Assembly (NCBI RefSeq): GCF_051020955.1
Contig: NW_027476325.1
Location: 124,001 to 188,000 of the forward strand
Length of the DNA stretch: 64,000 bases
Source: Megalopta genalis
Lineage: Eukaryota > Arthropoda > Insecta > Hymenoptera > Halictidae
Reading direction: 5' to 3'
This document shows positions 1 to 10,967 of this stretch, piece after piece; the first letter of the stretch is position 1, and the number at the start of each line of letters is the position of its first letter. The notes beneath the pieces were generated by a model. It was not told where the DNA came from, did not search any database, and saw nothing but the letters and a program-made list of their open reading frames with translations. A program made the position numbers and the translations under genes.

Positions 1-111
1 TCCCCGCGATGATCTGCGAACAAGATCATTGTACGTGACACACGTGGCCCTCGATGCCATTCTCCCTTTATGCACCTCGTTCGGGTTAGACGGTGAAATG
101 AGAATATTTAC

Positions 112-214
112 TTTGTCGACGAAGCCTTGAACGACGCCCCATCTCGTTAATTTGAAGATCGGATCGAAAGACATCCAGACGTTTAGGAATCTTCTTTGGG
201 AGATCGAGGCCAAT
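112..214 (-). CDS. Cytochrome P450 CYP4-like exon (downstream of the two seen)
   Basis: Minus-strand exon bounded by an acceptor ending TTCTCAG and a GTAAAT donor. It contributes one base to a split codon and then 34 open codons, including QRRFLNVWMSFDPIFKLTRW. That pattern fits the part of CYP4 P450s after the ETxMG region, where a W..PDFIF/PIFKLT stretch precedes a VDK-type exon end. The split codon joins in phase with the exon at 831-900, so the two support each other. CYP4 enzymes are microsomal haem monooxygenases acting on lipids and xenobiotics. The heme-binding Cys exon and the N-terminal exons are not in the window. No stop or frameshift is seen in the two exons. Family assignment is by motif memory. 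Confidence 0.55.
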
Positions 215-354
215 CTGAGAAGACGACGGAATATTTATGTCGAAGTGTAACTTGCATATTTTTCGACTGAATGTATTTTATTCAAGTTTTTTAAATTAGC
301 TTCCCCTTGGCTAGGCTCGCGGAGAGTTACGATCGAATTGCTCGAGGAATTTTA

Positions 355-545
355 ATGAATAAAGGTTACATCGCAATTCAATCGCGTTGTAATTCTGTCA
401 CATCGTGATTCAATTACATTGTAATTCGATCGCATTGCAATTCAATTACATTGTCATTCGATCACATTGTAATCTGTGATTCGGATCTCTATTCAATTCG
501 ATTCAATTACAATGCAATTCGTAATTCCAATCGCAGCACAATTGC
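355..545. repeat. Degenerate short tandem repeat, ~22 bp
   Basis: Within the P450 intron, a run of near-repeats built from ATTACATTGTAATTCGATCGC and its variants (for example ATTGCAATTCAATTACATTG). The alternation of attacattgt and acaatgtaat also gives partial self-complementarity. No coding potential is seen. Confidence 0.6.
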
Positions 546-830
546 AAAATACTGGACAATTAAATTGCATGAATCGCAAATGATGATGCAACCGAATTGA
601 AATTCCCGAATTCAAAAATAATAAATTAATAAGTAAGACTTCGAAAACATTGAGACATTAAAGTCGCGTTCGGTCCAGTATCGAAGACGTTAATTGCGTT
701 TTGAAAGATGTGCGAATCCTTTTCGCCAGCGGTTGAGAAAAATGTATTAAGAAATAATATACAGTTTTAATAATAATAATATTAGGTGAAATTATAATAT
801 ATTCTTTGGAAGACGAGAAAATTTACTTAC

Positions 831-900
831 GTATCGACAACCTGTACGTATTCGTCTTTTAAATCCGTTTGCGCGTTGATGTGGCATCCTATGGAGCTAT
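831..900 (-). CDS. Cytochrome P450 CYP4-like exon (upstream of the two seen)
   Basis: A 70-bp minus-strand exon between a TTTTTACAG acceptor and a consensus GTAAGT donor. It is open as 2 nt + 22 codons + 2 nt and encodes SSIGCHINAQTDLKDEYVQV. This resembles the CYP4 signature E-T-x-M-G-x-x-x-N-A-Q followed by xEYVxAV. The last two bases complete a codon with the exon at 112-214. Earlier exons would lie at higher coordinates, but I found none before the repeats begin, so the gene may have a long intron, be cut by repeats, or be a fragment. Confidence 0.55.
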
Positions 901-1212
901 CTGTAAAAATAGTGTACGCGACCGTTAATTGCAATTACGCAATAATATATCTGTTAATAAATATGTAATTTTACATATAGCGCAGTCGCACGGGAACGTA
1001 CGTAATTTTATATTACTTATCTTCTCAATCATTTAATCCTTCGCGTTCGACCGGTGACTTGCCACTCAAAATTGTATTAATATATTAATTGTTATTATAA
1101 TAATCATAGCAATTATAATAACAATATTATAATACTATGATCATATAATAATATAATACGTTCCAACATAATTTTAACGTTATAATAATCGCAATAATGA
1201 TATAATAATATC

Positions 1213-1432
1213 TGAATAATGGTCCGAAAAAATGATTGCACAACGAAATATTTGATTTCGCGCGGAACGACACAACAACAGGGTGACGTAACGGGGGTTA
1301 GTTTTTTATTGCGCGAATTGCGCGGCATTTCGGCTTCGACTTGTTTCAAAGGAGAATAGTAACAGTATTTTTTGTGCCGACTCACGGTCGTCTCTATACT
1401 CTAATAAATCGGGGCGCGGCTGTAATACGTCA
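1213..1432. repeat. Direct repeat copy 1 (~220 bp, non-coding)
   Basis: This sequence and 1603-1835 are diverged copies of each other. They share AAAATGATTGCACAACG, GGAACGAC, GGAGAATAGTAACAGT, TTTTTTGTGCCGACT and the ending CTAATAAATCGGGGCGCGGC. The shared AATAAA near the end could be a polyadenylation signal. I cannot tell whether these are solo LTR-like ends, a promoter duplication or a tandem host duplication. Confidence 0.6.
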
Positions 1433-1602
1433 CGAGGATGTCGAAAACAATACGTCAAACTCTAAGTTAATTACGCATCTATAAACCGCACTTAAATTAT
1501 ACAAAATGAAAATCCTACAAATCGGAGAAATTATTGAAACATTCATTCTATATTATATTCACAGTTAAAATGTCTTCCGATATGAAACCGGTTGACATAT
1601 TA

Positions 1603-1835
1603 CTTGAAAAATGATTGCACAACGCAATGTTCGACTTCGCGTGGAACGACGCAGCAACAGGGTAGTGAGGATACAACGGGGTCTGTTTTCTCATTCGACG
1701 GGTACGCAAGCAAATTGCGCAGTGTTTCTGGTTTCGACCTGCTTCAAGGGAGAATAGTAACAGTTGTATTTTTTGTGCCGACTAGCGGTCGCCTGTATAC
1801 CCTAATAAATCGGGGCGCGGCTGTAAATACTGTCG
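1603..1835. repeat. Direct repeat copy 2 (~230 bp, non-coding)
   Basis: Second copy of the sequence at 1213-1432, with the same blocks in the same order and small indels (an extra GTTGTA before the TTTTTTGTGCC block). The spacing between copies is about 390 bp. No recognisable protein is encoded by either copy. Confidence 0.6.
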
Positions 1836-2956
1836 AACGGGTGGGGCGACGCGACCGCTAGTCCGACATTCGCGAAGTCATTTGCTCAGCAGCCTCGGTT
1901 CGCGAAGGGTGGGTCCGCGGACCGCGATCGCGTGCTCCGTCATTCCTCGAATCATTTGCTCGGCGATTTCGAATCGAAAGGGGTTGGTCCGCGATATTCT
2001 CGGTCACCTTATCCTCCGGCATTCTCGGCGTTCGCTAAATTCTATTCTCCGGTTATTTCGTGATATTTATTATATATTATTTTGGAATATCATCCGCTGA
2101 AATATTTAATTGGCACATCGGCTCGCCGGGATAATCGGCGCTTGAACGCGCTTCATCTCGCCCGAGGTCACGCTTAATTTCGCTTGAAATTGCGTTCGAT
2201 CATCCGGCTTGAGATCGCGCCTGATCTCTCCGTTGAGATCGCGCTTGAGATCGTGCTTGATCGTACTTGATCGCGCTTGATCGCGCTCGCTGCCGCGATT
2301 TTCACGTCGCAGATTCATCGTTCTATTTATGTATTCGACCGTGGGCCTCGGTTACACCGTATTCGGGTGGGTTTTCGGCTGACCATTGCATCATTTTCCT
2401 CGAAATCCAAGGACGACAAAATCAATCGCGACAACAAAGATTGCTACGTGGTACGTCGCAGCTCTTTGCTTATTCATTTTAATCGGTTTTCGCATTGCGA
2501 TCGAATTTAACCGAATTTTGTATTGCTGTTGCAGATCTGAAGAAGATGGCTGCTGCAAATGACTGCAGCAAATAGCTACTACAAATAACTGCTGAGATCG
2601 AGAAGCAACGTGTCGGGCTTCGTCGAGGAGGCAGGTTTGTTAGCATAATTTTCAATTATTTCAATTATTCAATTAAAATTGAATAATTATTTCGTGAACG
2701 CTGACGGACGGTATTTTAATATGTCTCTGCTTTTCTTTTTGTTCCAGGACTCTAACGTAGCGCTCTCCTCCCAACAAGTAGTGAGTTAATGTTCAGAATT
2801 TTCCTTTTTTTATTACGTAGATAACGTAGACAATTTTGACGAGTACAATGACCAAAGGATTGCCCTGCAATCCTTTGAGTGGTAATCAGTCTCCTAGGTA
2901 GGTAGGGTCTTTTCGCACGTCGCGATTTCCTTGGATTGTTACATATTGTAAATATT
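1836..2956. other. Stretch without a recognised gene
   Basis: Includes a short degenerate repeat at about 2140-2290 built from CTTGAGATCGCG-like units, and otherwise unique sequence. Several short open frames exist but none shows a recognised motif. A run ending TTGCTGTTGCAG near 2535 looks like a splice acceptor, but no open exon follows it. Confidence 0.5.
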
Positions 2957-3597
2957 AGAGCTATTTATCCTTACTTCAGAATGTCTGAAGAATATTTACT
3001 AATTTTTCGAATTCGAAATAATAAGTAATTTAACTGTGACGGCCGTTTTAATTTTCTAGTGTGCATGACACCTCATGAGTAAGATACGAAATTTTTAAGC
3101 AAGGTGTACAGTGAAGTTTAACAAGGTACGTAAATGATATTTTAATTTAAATAATTCCGTTTCCGAACACAGTTCAACGAATGATTCGCAAAGCTAATTT
3201 AATAATGAATATTCGCGTTAAAAGGCGTATGTAATTTGTGTATGAAGAATATAATTAATAAAAAACTCACCCATTTAGTTGTAAATCCACTTCATGCACG
3301 GAAATGGGTGCAGGAGGATAGTGCATTGGCCTCGTACAATTTTTGATGAACTGCGCAGCTGATCTGTAGCCGACGGTGACGAAGAGAAGAATGTCTCCGG
3401 GCAGGCAATTTCAACGTTTACTTTCACTGCATTGTCACTAAACACTGATCACTTATCAATAATATTTATGGACGAACTTTCCGGGGTTAATATGTATGGC
3501 CCTGAAAAGAGCCGATTGTTTTATGCGACGCGATCGAAAAAAATTCGTGTCTCCTCTTTTCTATTATCGATTTGAATCCCTTCCTGTATTTCGTATA

Positions 3598-4032
3598 TCA
3601 GTGGAGCTTCCGAACATGGCAAATTGCGTGCTGTCTATAGACCATTTTGTGCAGAAAGTATTTCGGGCAATAATAACATAGGTAAGTTAGCGGTTCCTTG
3701 AACTGCGGTTCTGCTAGGGTTCTGTGCCCTGTTCTTGGCGCCAAGCGTAAATATTGCAGAGATTCTTGTGCGGTCGAATTCGAAGATGGACTCGCAGTCG
3801 AACTTACAGTCGAACTCGAACTCGCAATCGAATTCGCAATTGGACTCGAAATCAATCTGGCAATCGAACTGGCAGACAAACTCGGAATGGAACTCGCAAT
3901 CGTCCTCGCAGCAGTCCTCGCAACCCTACTTGATTGTCTCTGTCTTCTTGACGACGGGTGTTTGCCGATCGTGTTGCTTTTCGATCTCTTTACAAGAAAC
4001 CGTACTGCGAGCTGTTCATGTATTTCGTCCAT
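3598..4032 (-). CDS. Small C2H2 zinc-finger ORF, copy A
   Basis: A 144-codon minus-strand ORF. The N-terminal third is basic, the middle (about residues 40-85) is Ser/Ala/Ile-rich low complexity, and the C-terminus carries one perfect C2H2 finger, CYYCPKYFLHKMVYRQHAICH (C-x2-C-x12-H-x3-H). The protein ends about six residues after the finger. The near-identical ORF in copy B keeps the full frame and the finger. No matching protein family is known to me. It lies between fold-back-like sequence and the piggyBac remnant, so it may belong to a mobile element. The complementary strand is also open over much of it because the Ser/Ala stretch comes from repeated CGAACTCGCAATCGAA-like DNA, so coding status is uncertain. 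Confidence 0.4.
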   Translation of the reverse strand: MDEIHEQLAVRFLVKRSKSNTIGKHPSSRRQRQSSRVARTAARTIASSIPSLSASSIARLISSPIANSIASSSSTVSSTASPSSNSTAQESLQYLRLAPRTGHRTLAEPQFKEPLTYLCYYCPKYFLHKMVYRQHAICHVRKLH

Positions 4033-4994
4033 CGCAGCGGACGCCCCGTTATTCGCTCCATTTCTCGATCTCTGTAACGAAAAGCGAATATTTCGTTCTT
4101 ATTACATATATATATTATTTTGTAAATTTCTATATTGGTTCGGTTGATCGCCAAATTACTTAATTGTATTTGTGAGAATAATTTAATGGATTTGAAAATT
4201 ATTTCATGTATTGGTTAAATACGGTAACAGAGAATGCATTATATTAATGAGAATGCATATATTAATTCAGTTAGTCGTTAAATAATTTATCGAGCCTGTA
4301 TTTTAATTTTGTTTATCTCCAAATTATTAGATGAGTCTATTAACCATATCACTCTTTGAATGACCTCATGAATTTGTTATTAATTCTGTTGATCCGAATG
4401 CATTCTCTGACGTTAGTCATTAAAGATTCTATAAAAAATGGCAATCAATTTTATAAACTAGTTACAATATACAAATTTGGACAACATAATTGTATGATCC
4501 TGAAACTACGGCGAACTTGCGAAATTAAAAGGTCAAAAATTAATTACCTCATTCGAAGGAGCGCAATCCTTGGCAAGATCGGTAATAGAGCGAATCATCG
4601 TAAAAATCACTGTAAGAATTCCTTCTAGTTGCACGGAAACTGTCACTTCGAAGACACTATAGCAATTCCTTCTAGCTATACTAGCTGTTCAGACTCGTCG
4701 ACGCAACGCAGATTTTCTGTGGCAAACAGGATCAAAATGAGAGGTAGAAGACGAAGCAAGTTGCTTTTATAAAAATCTGAAGCTACTGCGTTAGAATCTC
4801 GTTTCAGTTAGCCAATGGCAGGCCATCGGGTGGACCCAACCGTCCCTTTTATCCCCCCTTAATACGATGAGCGCCACGTCAGCCATCGGTGGCTGACACT
4901 AGAGTTTCCGTTTAGGCCGCGTCAACCACCACTGGCTGACATCGTGTAACATGATATAGAACTATAAAATTTACACTGTTTTATGGATTTACAG

Positions 4995-5005
4995 AAAATT
5001 TATTT
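4995..5005. repeat. Target-site duplication, left (R1-clade element)
   Basis: AAAATTTATTT directly before the 5' end of the retrotransposon. The same bases follow its poly(A) at about 10968-10978. The empty paralogous site in copy B reads ACAGAAAAATTATTTCAAAT, which confirms that a single copy of this sequence was the insertion target. Confidence 0.85.
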
Positions 5006-5435
5006 CCCCCCCCCCCCGTGTCCGCTACCTTGTCGTGGTGGTGGGGCTTCGTGCCCTAATGATCCTCAAGGCTGTGCCGGCGGGGATTTTATTCCCTGGC
5101 AGGTTCTACCTAGCCGGAGTGGCTTGAGGTGAGGGGCCAACTAAAGTCGGACACATACCGTAAACCTGTGGTCATGTTTTACAGGAACGGGGGTCTTGCC
5201 TTAACCGGCCGGACCGCGAGGATGACAACCTCTCTAAAAAATCCCTAGCCCCAAGCAGTGTTGCGCGGTGAAGAGGGCGTAGCTGGAGTAAGCGCCAGCT
5301 ATGGTTGGTGGGTGCACCAATCGTTAGCGGACAACCCCGGGGTACCTGGCGACCCCCCGGGCGTATTAGCCTTCCCCGGGTATGGCGGCTCTACCCGGGG
5401 TGACCTCCTTTCCGACCACACTCGTGGGATGAACT

Positions 5436-7436
5436 ATGGATTCTGCTTTTACAAAAACAACCGGGGAGGGGGGCAACGAGCGAGAGGGAGAGGCGTGCGA
5501 GCCAATCGTGCGCCTAGAACGATATGTAGAGCCGGTGTCGCGGAGGCATTCTGCCACACGCGGCGCAAAGAGGCCTGCGGAGGGCCTTGGCGACTGCGAC
5601 GGGGGGGAGGAGTCGGACTTCTCCGTCTCCTCCCACCACTCGTCGCAGAGCGTCCCGGGCACCTCCACGAGGAAACGGGGCCGGCCACCGACGACCGGGC
5701 AATACGTTGGCCTCCAAGAGGCCAAACGTAGACAGGCTGAGGCTGAGAGAAGCCTCATAGCGGGCATTTTCGACCCGGTTGCCCCGGGGCCGAGGCCTGA
5801 GAGGACAAGCGACCCGCTTCCGGATGAAGTGGAGGTCGCTGCTGATTTCCGAGGCCGCCCGACGCGGGACGTTGCGGCGGCAGTTATGGAGTGCCTGGGC
5901 GATGTGGCCAGAATCTCCAATGCTGCGACGGGCCTGAAGGCCAGTGCGGTGCGGTCCCTCCGGACGGCGGCCCTGAGCAGCCGGGTGGGCGTTGCGGAGC
6001 TGGCAGTTCGGTCGGCTCCCAGCGCCACCCGGCTGTTGGAAGCCGAGAATGCTCAACTAAGAGAGCAGTTGGCGGAGTTGCGGGCGGAAGTCGCCCGACT
6101 CCGTCAAGCGGTGGAGGCGGGGCCGGCTGTTGCCGGGATGGCTCCGCCGCTGCCCCCTGATGGGGGCAAGGGGTTGCTGCCGGTTATCGGCGCTCGGGGG
6201 CCCCAGTCCCCTGGGCGAGGAGGGTCCTCGCCCACACCCGCGGCTGTGCCAGCCGACTTGCTGGCACAGATCGGCTCCCTTATCGATGCCAAATTGGCAT
6301 CGTTCAGAAGGGAGCTGGTCCCGCGGGTGCGAGGCCCGCGATCGGCGGCACCCGTACCGCCCGCCCCACCCCTGCCGATGGACAGGAGGGGGGGAAAGAA
6401 AAAGGGTGGCAGTGGGGGAGGGACTGTGGTCGCTAAGGCGACACAAATGCAGCCCGCCCCCACTGTTGCGCCGCCCTCCACCACACCTCCAACTGAGGTG
6501 TGGTCAAAGGTAGTTGGCCGGAAGGCCAAAAGGGCGGCTGCCGCAGATAAACCTGCCGTTACTCTAACGGTACAGGCCGGCGGGGCGATGAGTTACGCCG
6601 AGGCGATGGCCACTGCCAGGTCCAAAATAGACCTGGCAGAACTTGGCATCGCCTCGCTGAAGCCCAGGAGAGCGGTGACGGGGGCAATAATTTTAGAGGT
6701 CCCCGGAGCTGATGGAGCAGCCAAGGCCACTGCCCTGGCCTCTAAGATGGCTGACGCGCTGGCAGGGACCGGCGTGAAGGTCGCGCGCCCAATCAAAAAG
6801 GCCGACCTTAGGGTGCGCGGCCTGGTCGACTCGACCACGCCGGTGGAGGTCGCCGCAGCTGTCGCCCGTGTGGGAGGGTGCGACCGGGGGGATGTGAAGA
6901 CCGGCGAAATCCGGTCTTCCCCCTCTGGTTTGGGCACCCTCTGGGTCCAGTGCCCTGCTGCGGCCGCACGCAAAGTTGCGGTCGCCGGCAAACTGACAGT
7001 GGGCTGGACCCAGGCGACAGTGGAGGCCCTCAGCGCCCGGCCCTTGCAGTGCTACCGCTGCTTTGGCTTAGGCCACACGAGGCAGCGGTGCACTGCGGCC
7101 GAGGATCGGTCCGGCTGCTGTTTCGGGTGCGGCAGTCAGGACCATAAGGTGGCTGGCTGCACTGAAAAGCCAAAGTGCCCGCTTTGCGCGGGTGCTGGCA
7201 AGCCGGCCGGGCACCGCCTCGGCAGCCGGGCGTGCCCTGCCAGCGCGAGACGCGGCAGAGGAAGCAGGGGGAGGAGAACCACGACGGCCAAGGCGGCAGC
7301 CGCCGTGGCAGCTCCTAATAAAAAGGATTCGGCACCCAAGGATGCCACCGTCGCGCCCGCGGGGGCGGTTGGGGCTGATAAAACCCCAGACGCCACCGCT
7401 CCCGCGGCGGCGATGGAGATAGAGGCACCGGAGTAA
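5436..7436 (+). CDS. R1-clade ORF1 (Gag-like, CCHC zinc knuckles)
   Basis: An intact 666-codon ORF that would coat the element's RNA. The region around residues 205-230 has heptad-like leucines and charged residues consistent with a coiled coil. A Pro/Gly-rich linker follows. The C-terminal third holds three CCHC knuckles typical of R1/SART/TRAS Gag: CYRCFGLGHTRQRC, CFGCGSQDHKVAGC and a variant CPLCAGAGKPAGHRLGSRAC. The tail is Ala/Lys-rich. The start is the first ATG of the open frame, in good context after the 5' UTR. The stop overlaps the ORF2 ATG (TAATG). No frame damage is visible. Confidence 0.9.
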   Translation: MDSAFTKTTGEGGNEREGEACEPIVRLERYVEPVSRRHSATRGAKRPAEGLGDCDGGEESDFSVSSHHSSQSVPGTSTRKRGRPPTTGQYVGLQEAKRRQAEAERSLIAGIFDPVAPGPRPERTSDPLPDEVEVAADFRGRPTRDVAAAVMECLGDVARISNAATGLKASAVRSLRTAALSSRVGVAELAVRSAPSATRLLEAENAQLREQLAELRAEVARLRQAVEAGPAVAGMAPPLPPDGGKGLLPVIGARGPQSPGRGGSSPTPAAVPADLLAQIGSLIDAKLASFRRELVPRVRGPRSAAPVPPAPPLPMDRRGGKKKGGSGGGTVVAKATQMQPAPTVAPPSTTPPTEVWSKVVGRKAKRAAAADKPAVTLTVQAGGAMSYAEAMATARSKIDLAELGIASLKPRRAVTGAIILEVPGADGAAKATALASKMADALAGTGVKVARPIKKADLRVRGLVDSTTPVEVAAAVARVGGCDRGDVKTGEIRSSPSGLGTLWVQCPAAAARKVAVAGKLTVGWTQATVEALSARPLQCYRCFGLGHTRQRCTAAEDRSGCCFGCGSQDHKVAGCTEKPKCPLCAGAGKPAGHRLGSRACPASARRGRGSRGRRTTTAKAAAAVAAPNKKDSAPKDATVAPAGAVGADKTPDATAPAAAMEIEAPE

Positions 7437-10400
7437 TGGGGCCTACTGGCCCTATTATTCAGGCCAACCTGAACCGCTCGGTCATGGCACAAGACCTTTT
7501 TGTGCAATTCCTGGCCGAGCGGGGTGCCGGGTTGGCCGTAGCGGCGGAGCCGTACCGGGTCCCCGACCATCCACATTGGATGGGGGACTTGGACGGCTCC
7601 GCCGCTATAATATGGGCAGGACGGCCGGGGTCCCCGGCGTGCTCCGTTATCGAGCGCGGCCGGGGATACCTGGCCGTTGACTGGGGCGGCACCGTGGTTG
7701 TGGCGATCTACGCACCTCCGAGGTGGTCCCTCGAGGAGTTTGAACAGTACCTGGACGTGGTGGGGAGATGCGTCTCTCGCTGCCAGCCACGTCCGGTGCT
7801 GGTACTGGGGGACTTCAACGCCAAGTCTTCAGCTTGGGGTTCCCCCAGGACGGACCCGAGGGGCCGGGAGGTGCTTGATTGGGTGGCGGGACTCGGGCTC
7901 TGTCTCCTAAACACGGGCTCGGTCCATACGTGCGTGCGGTATAACGGGGGGTCCATCGTTGACCTGTCATGGGCAACGCCCCCGGCCGTGCGCCTTATTA
8001 CGGGGTGGAGGGTGGCGGAGGAGGTCGAGACGCTGTCCGACCACAAATACATTGTTCTCGGCCTCTCCGCCGCCCCATCGACGCCCCGACGTCGCCCCGC
8101 TGATGAGGGATCGCCTCAGCCGCGGTGGGCGCTGAAGCGCCTCGACCGGGACGCTCTGATGGCGGCAGCCCACGTCGTGGCCTGGCCGGCAACACCGGCC
8201 GGGCCAGTCGACGGGACAAGGGGGCCCATTGGTTCCGGGGCGCAATGACGTCGATTTGCGACGTCGCCATGCCCCGGGCCAGGGCCTTCCCGAGGAAGGC
8301 GGTGTACTGGTGGTCGCGCGCGATAGCGGATTTACGCACAGAGTGCGTCCGCGCGCGACGCCAGTACGCCTGCGCCCGTCGACGACGACGTTCCGACGTG
8401 GAGCTGGCTATCCAGCTGTATGGGCGATACAGGGAGAAGGTGGTCGCCCTGCAGCTGGCCATCAGGCAGGCGAAGAGCCAGGCCTGGCGCGACTTTCTCG
8501 GGTCTCTGAACCGAGATCCGTGGGGGCGCCCATACAAAATGGCGATGGGACGTTTACGTCCCTGGGCGCCCCCTCTGACGGAAAGCCTGGATCCGGGGAT
8601 GCTCGGACGGGTCGTGGACGCGCTATTCCCCGTCCGCGGGGAGGCGTCCCGGCCCGTCCCTCAGCTAGAGGGACATGAGTGGTTCCCGGATCTGGAGGTC
8701 GCGCCGGAGGAAATGGCCGGGGTAGTCAAATGGCTTCGGGGCAAGAATACTGCCCCGGGGCCGGACGGTATCCCCGGCCGGGTCTGGTTGCTTGCCATGA
8801 GCGTTCTGGGCGGGAGGCTCAGAAGCCTCTTCTCCGGGCTCCTGAGGTCCGGGGTGTTCCCGGACCTCTGGAGGAGAAGTCGGATGGTCCTCTTAAGGAA
8901 GGATGGGAGGCCTGCGGATTCTCCCTCCGCGTACCGGCCCATTTGCCTCCTGGACGAGGTGGGCAAGATCTTTGAAAAGATCATTGCTGCCCGCCTCGTC
9001 AGGCACCTGTCCCGCGTTGGCCCCGATCTGGCGGACTGCCAGTTCGGATTCCGGGAGGGGCGATCGACGGTCGACGCAATCAACCGTCTAAAGTCCCTCT
9101 CGGACAATGCCGTGGCACGGGGCGGGGTGTGCTTGGCGGTGTCGATCGACATCGTCAATGCGTTCAACACCCTGCCCTGGTCCGCCATTAGGGAGGCCCT
9201 GGTTGAACACCAGGTGCCTCCCTATCTGAGGCGGGTGATCGGGGCCTACCTGCGGGACAGGTAGGTGGAATACCCGGGCCGGTACGGGACGATACGGAGG
9301 GAAGTGGACTGCGGGGTCCCACAGGGGTCCGTTTTAGGACCACTCCTGTGGGACCTGGGATATAACGCAGTCCTGGAGAAGGCCTCCCTGCCCGACGGTG
9401 CCACCCTTGTCTGCTATGCGGACGACACGTTGGTGGTCACCGTCGGGGACACCTTCGAGAGGACCATCCGACGAGCGGAGGTTGCGGTGGCAGCCGTCAT
9501 CGCGAAGATCCACGATCTGGGGCTGAAGATGGCCCCGGAGAAGGCCGAGGCCGTCTGGTTTGGACGGCCTCGGTCGCGGCCACCGGCCGGATCGTGGATC
9601 TGGGTTGGAGGAGCCTGCGTCGAGGTGAAGTCCGAGATCAAGTATCTCGGACTGATCCTCGACAGCCACTGGAGATTCGGGGCACTTTTCGGCCGCCTCG
9701 TCCCCCGAGTTGAGAGGGCGGCGGCCTCGCTCGGCCGCCTGTTGCCCAATCTCGGGTGACCGGATAACATGGTGCGTCGCCTATACCTGGGCGTGGTGCG
9801 GTCCATGGCCTTGTACGGCGCCCCGATCTGGACGCCGTCCGCGAGGGCAAGCCGGCGCATCACCTTGCTGTTGCGCCGGCTTCAGAGACAAATGGCCCTT
9901 CGTCTCATACGAGGTTACCGCACCACGTCTACCGTGGCGGCGCTTGCTCTGGCGGGAGAAATTCCCTTCGAGCTGCAGGCGGCGATGCGCGCCTATGTTT
10001 ATAGGCGCATATGCATCGCTGGCCGGGCTCGGGGGGACCCGCCGGAGCAGGAGGCGGTCCAGTGCTTCGTGCTCCAGGCTCGGGGACTTGCGCTCGCCAG
10101 ATGGCATGCGGAGCTTTGTTCCCATGCCGGCGAGCGCGTCCCTGGGGCTCTCCTGCCACACTTCACCTCGTGGCGGGAGAGGCGGTTTGGCAGGCTCACC
10201 TACCGTGCGACGCAGGTGTTCACCGGGCATGGCTGCTTCGGTGTGTACCTGTGTCGCATCGGTCGGGAAGCGACGACCGTGTGCCACCACTGTGGCGCGG
10301 AGGAGGACTCGGCGCAGCATACACTGGAGGTATGCCCCGCCTTTTCAGTGCTGCGCCGAGTCCTAAGACGAGAAGTTGGTCGCGACCTCGCTCTCTCCAG

Positions 10401-10560
10401 CTTAGTTGGGGCCATGCTGGAGAGCCCAAGAAAATGGGCGGCAGCCATCGCCTTCTGCGAAGAGGTGATGCTGCAGAAGGAGGCTGCCGAGCGGGGTCGC
10501 CGTGAGCGGGGGGTGCGGCGTGTGCGCCCACGCCTAGAGCCCCCCTCGCCGAGCAGATGA
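7436..10560 (+). pseudogene. R1-clade ORF2: endonuclease-reverse transcriptase, broken
   Basis: Encodes an N-terminal APE-like endonuclease (about residues 1-225: VLGDFNAKSSAWGS near 7800-7850 and LSDHKYIV near 8035), then reverse transcriptase with PGPDGIPGRVW, CLLDEVGKIFEKI, QFGFREGRST and the catalytic CYADDTLVV at about 9412-9438, and a C-terminal CHHCGAEEDSAQHTLEVC zinc finger (C-x2-C-x8-H-x4-C) at about 10280-10335. It begins at the ATG overlapping the ORF1 stop. Three lesions are seen. A 1-nt deletion lies near 8215-8225, where copy 2 has one base more. A TAG at 9262-9264 replaces the Trp that copy 2 still encodes, and a TGA near 9757 replaces Gly. All motifs remain otherwise readable. 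Confidence 0.9.
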
Positions 10561-10951
10561 GAATAGGCGGGCGGCGGGTGTACCAGATTACTGGTTTAAT
10601 TGCCCGCCGCCCGCCACCCCCCCACCCAACTGAAGCTGTCCTCCCCATAGTGGGAGTGACGAGGCGGTGTGGGGTGCGGTCCCCCGCACCGCCGAAACAA
10701 GATGATTCATGGGGGGAGTATAAATCTCCCCCCCCCCGGGACGCGGCCGGCCATCGCCATTCCATCCTGGTGGCCGGCCAGGCGAGGGGGAGCCGCGGTT
10801 GTGTTCTGTAAGAGTTCCCGTGGCTCCCCCGCTACTCGCCAGCGCCCTAGGACGCCGTGGGGGTTTTAGCGGGTCAAAACCCGCACTACCCCCGCCCCGC
10901 CCCTCGGGCGGGACGGGGGTGTCTGACCAGCAGATTTCCCCCACGTTAAAC
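10561..10951 (+). other. 3' UTR of R1-clade element
   Basis: GC-rich trailer between the ORF2 stop and poly(A). Closely similar sequence occurs, in inverted orientation, at 37738-37850 and partly at 61640-61770, which defines the family's 3' end. It contains GC-rich complementary stretches (for example GGCCGGCCATCG and TGGTGGCCGGCC) that could fold for recognition by the reverse transcriptase; that role is inferred. Confidence 0.75.
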
Positions 10952-10967
10952 AAAAAAAAAAAAAAAA

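Noticed and set aside
3698..4163. Plus-strand ORFs of 142 and 149 codons overlapping the C2H2 ORF
   Set aside because: They follow low-complexity CAATCGAACTCG-type repeats and have no motif. The minus-strand frame carries a perfect zinc finger and is the better candidate.
5258..8678. Many overlapping ORFs on both strands of the R1-clade element
   Set aside because: GC-rich coding sequence opens shadow frames; only the ORF1 and ORF2 frames carry known motifs.
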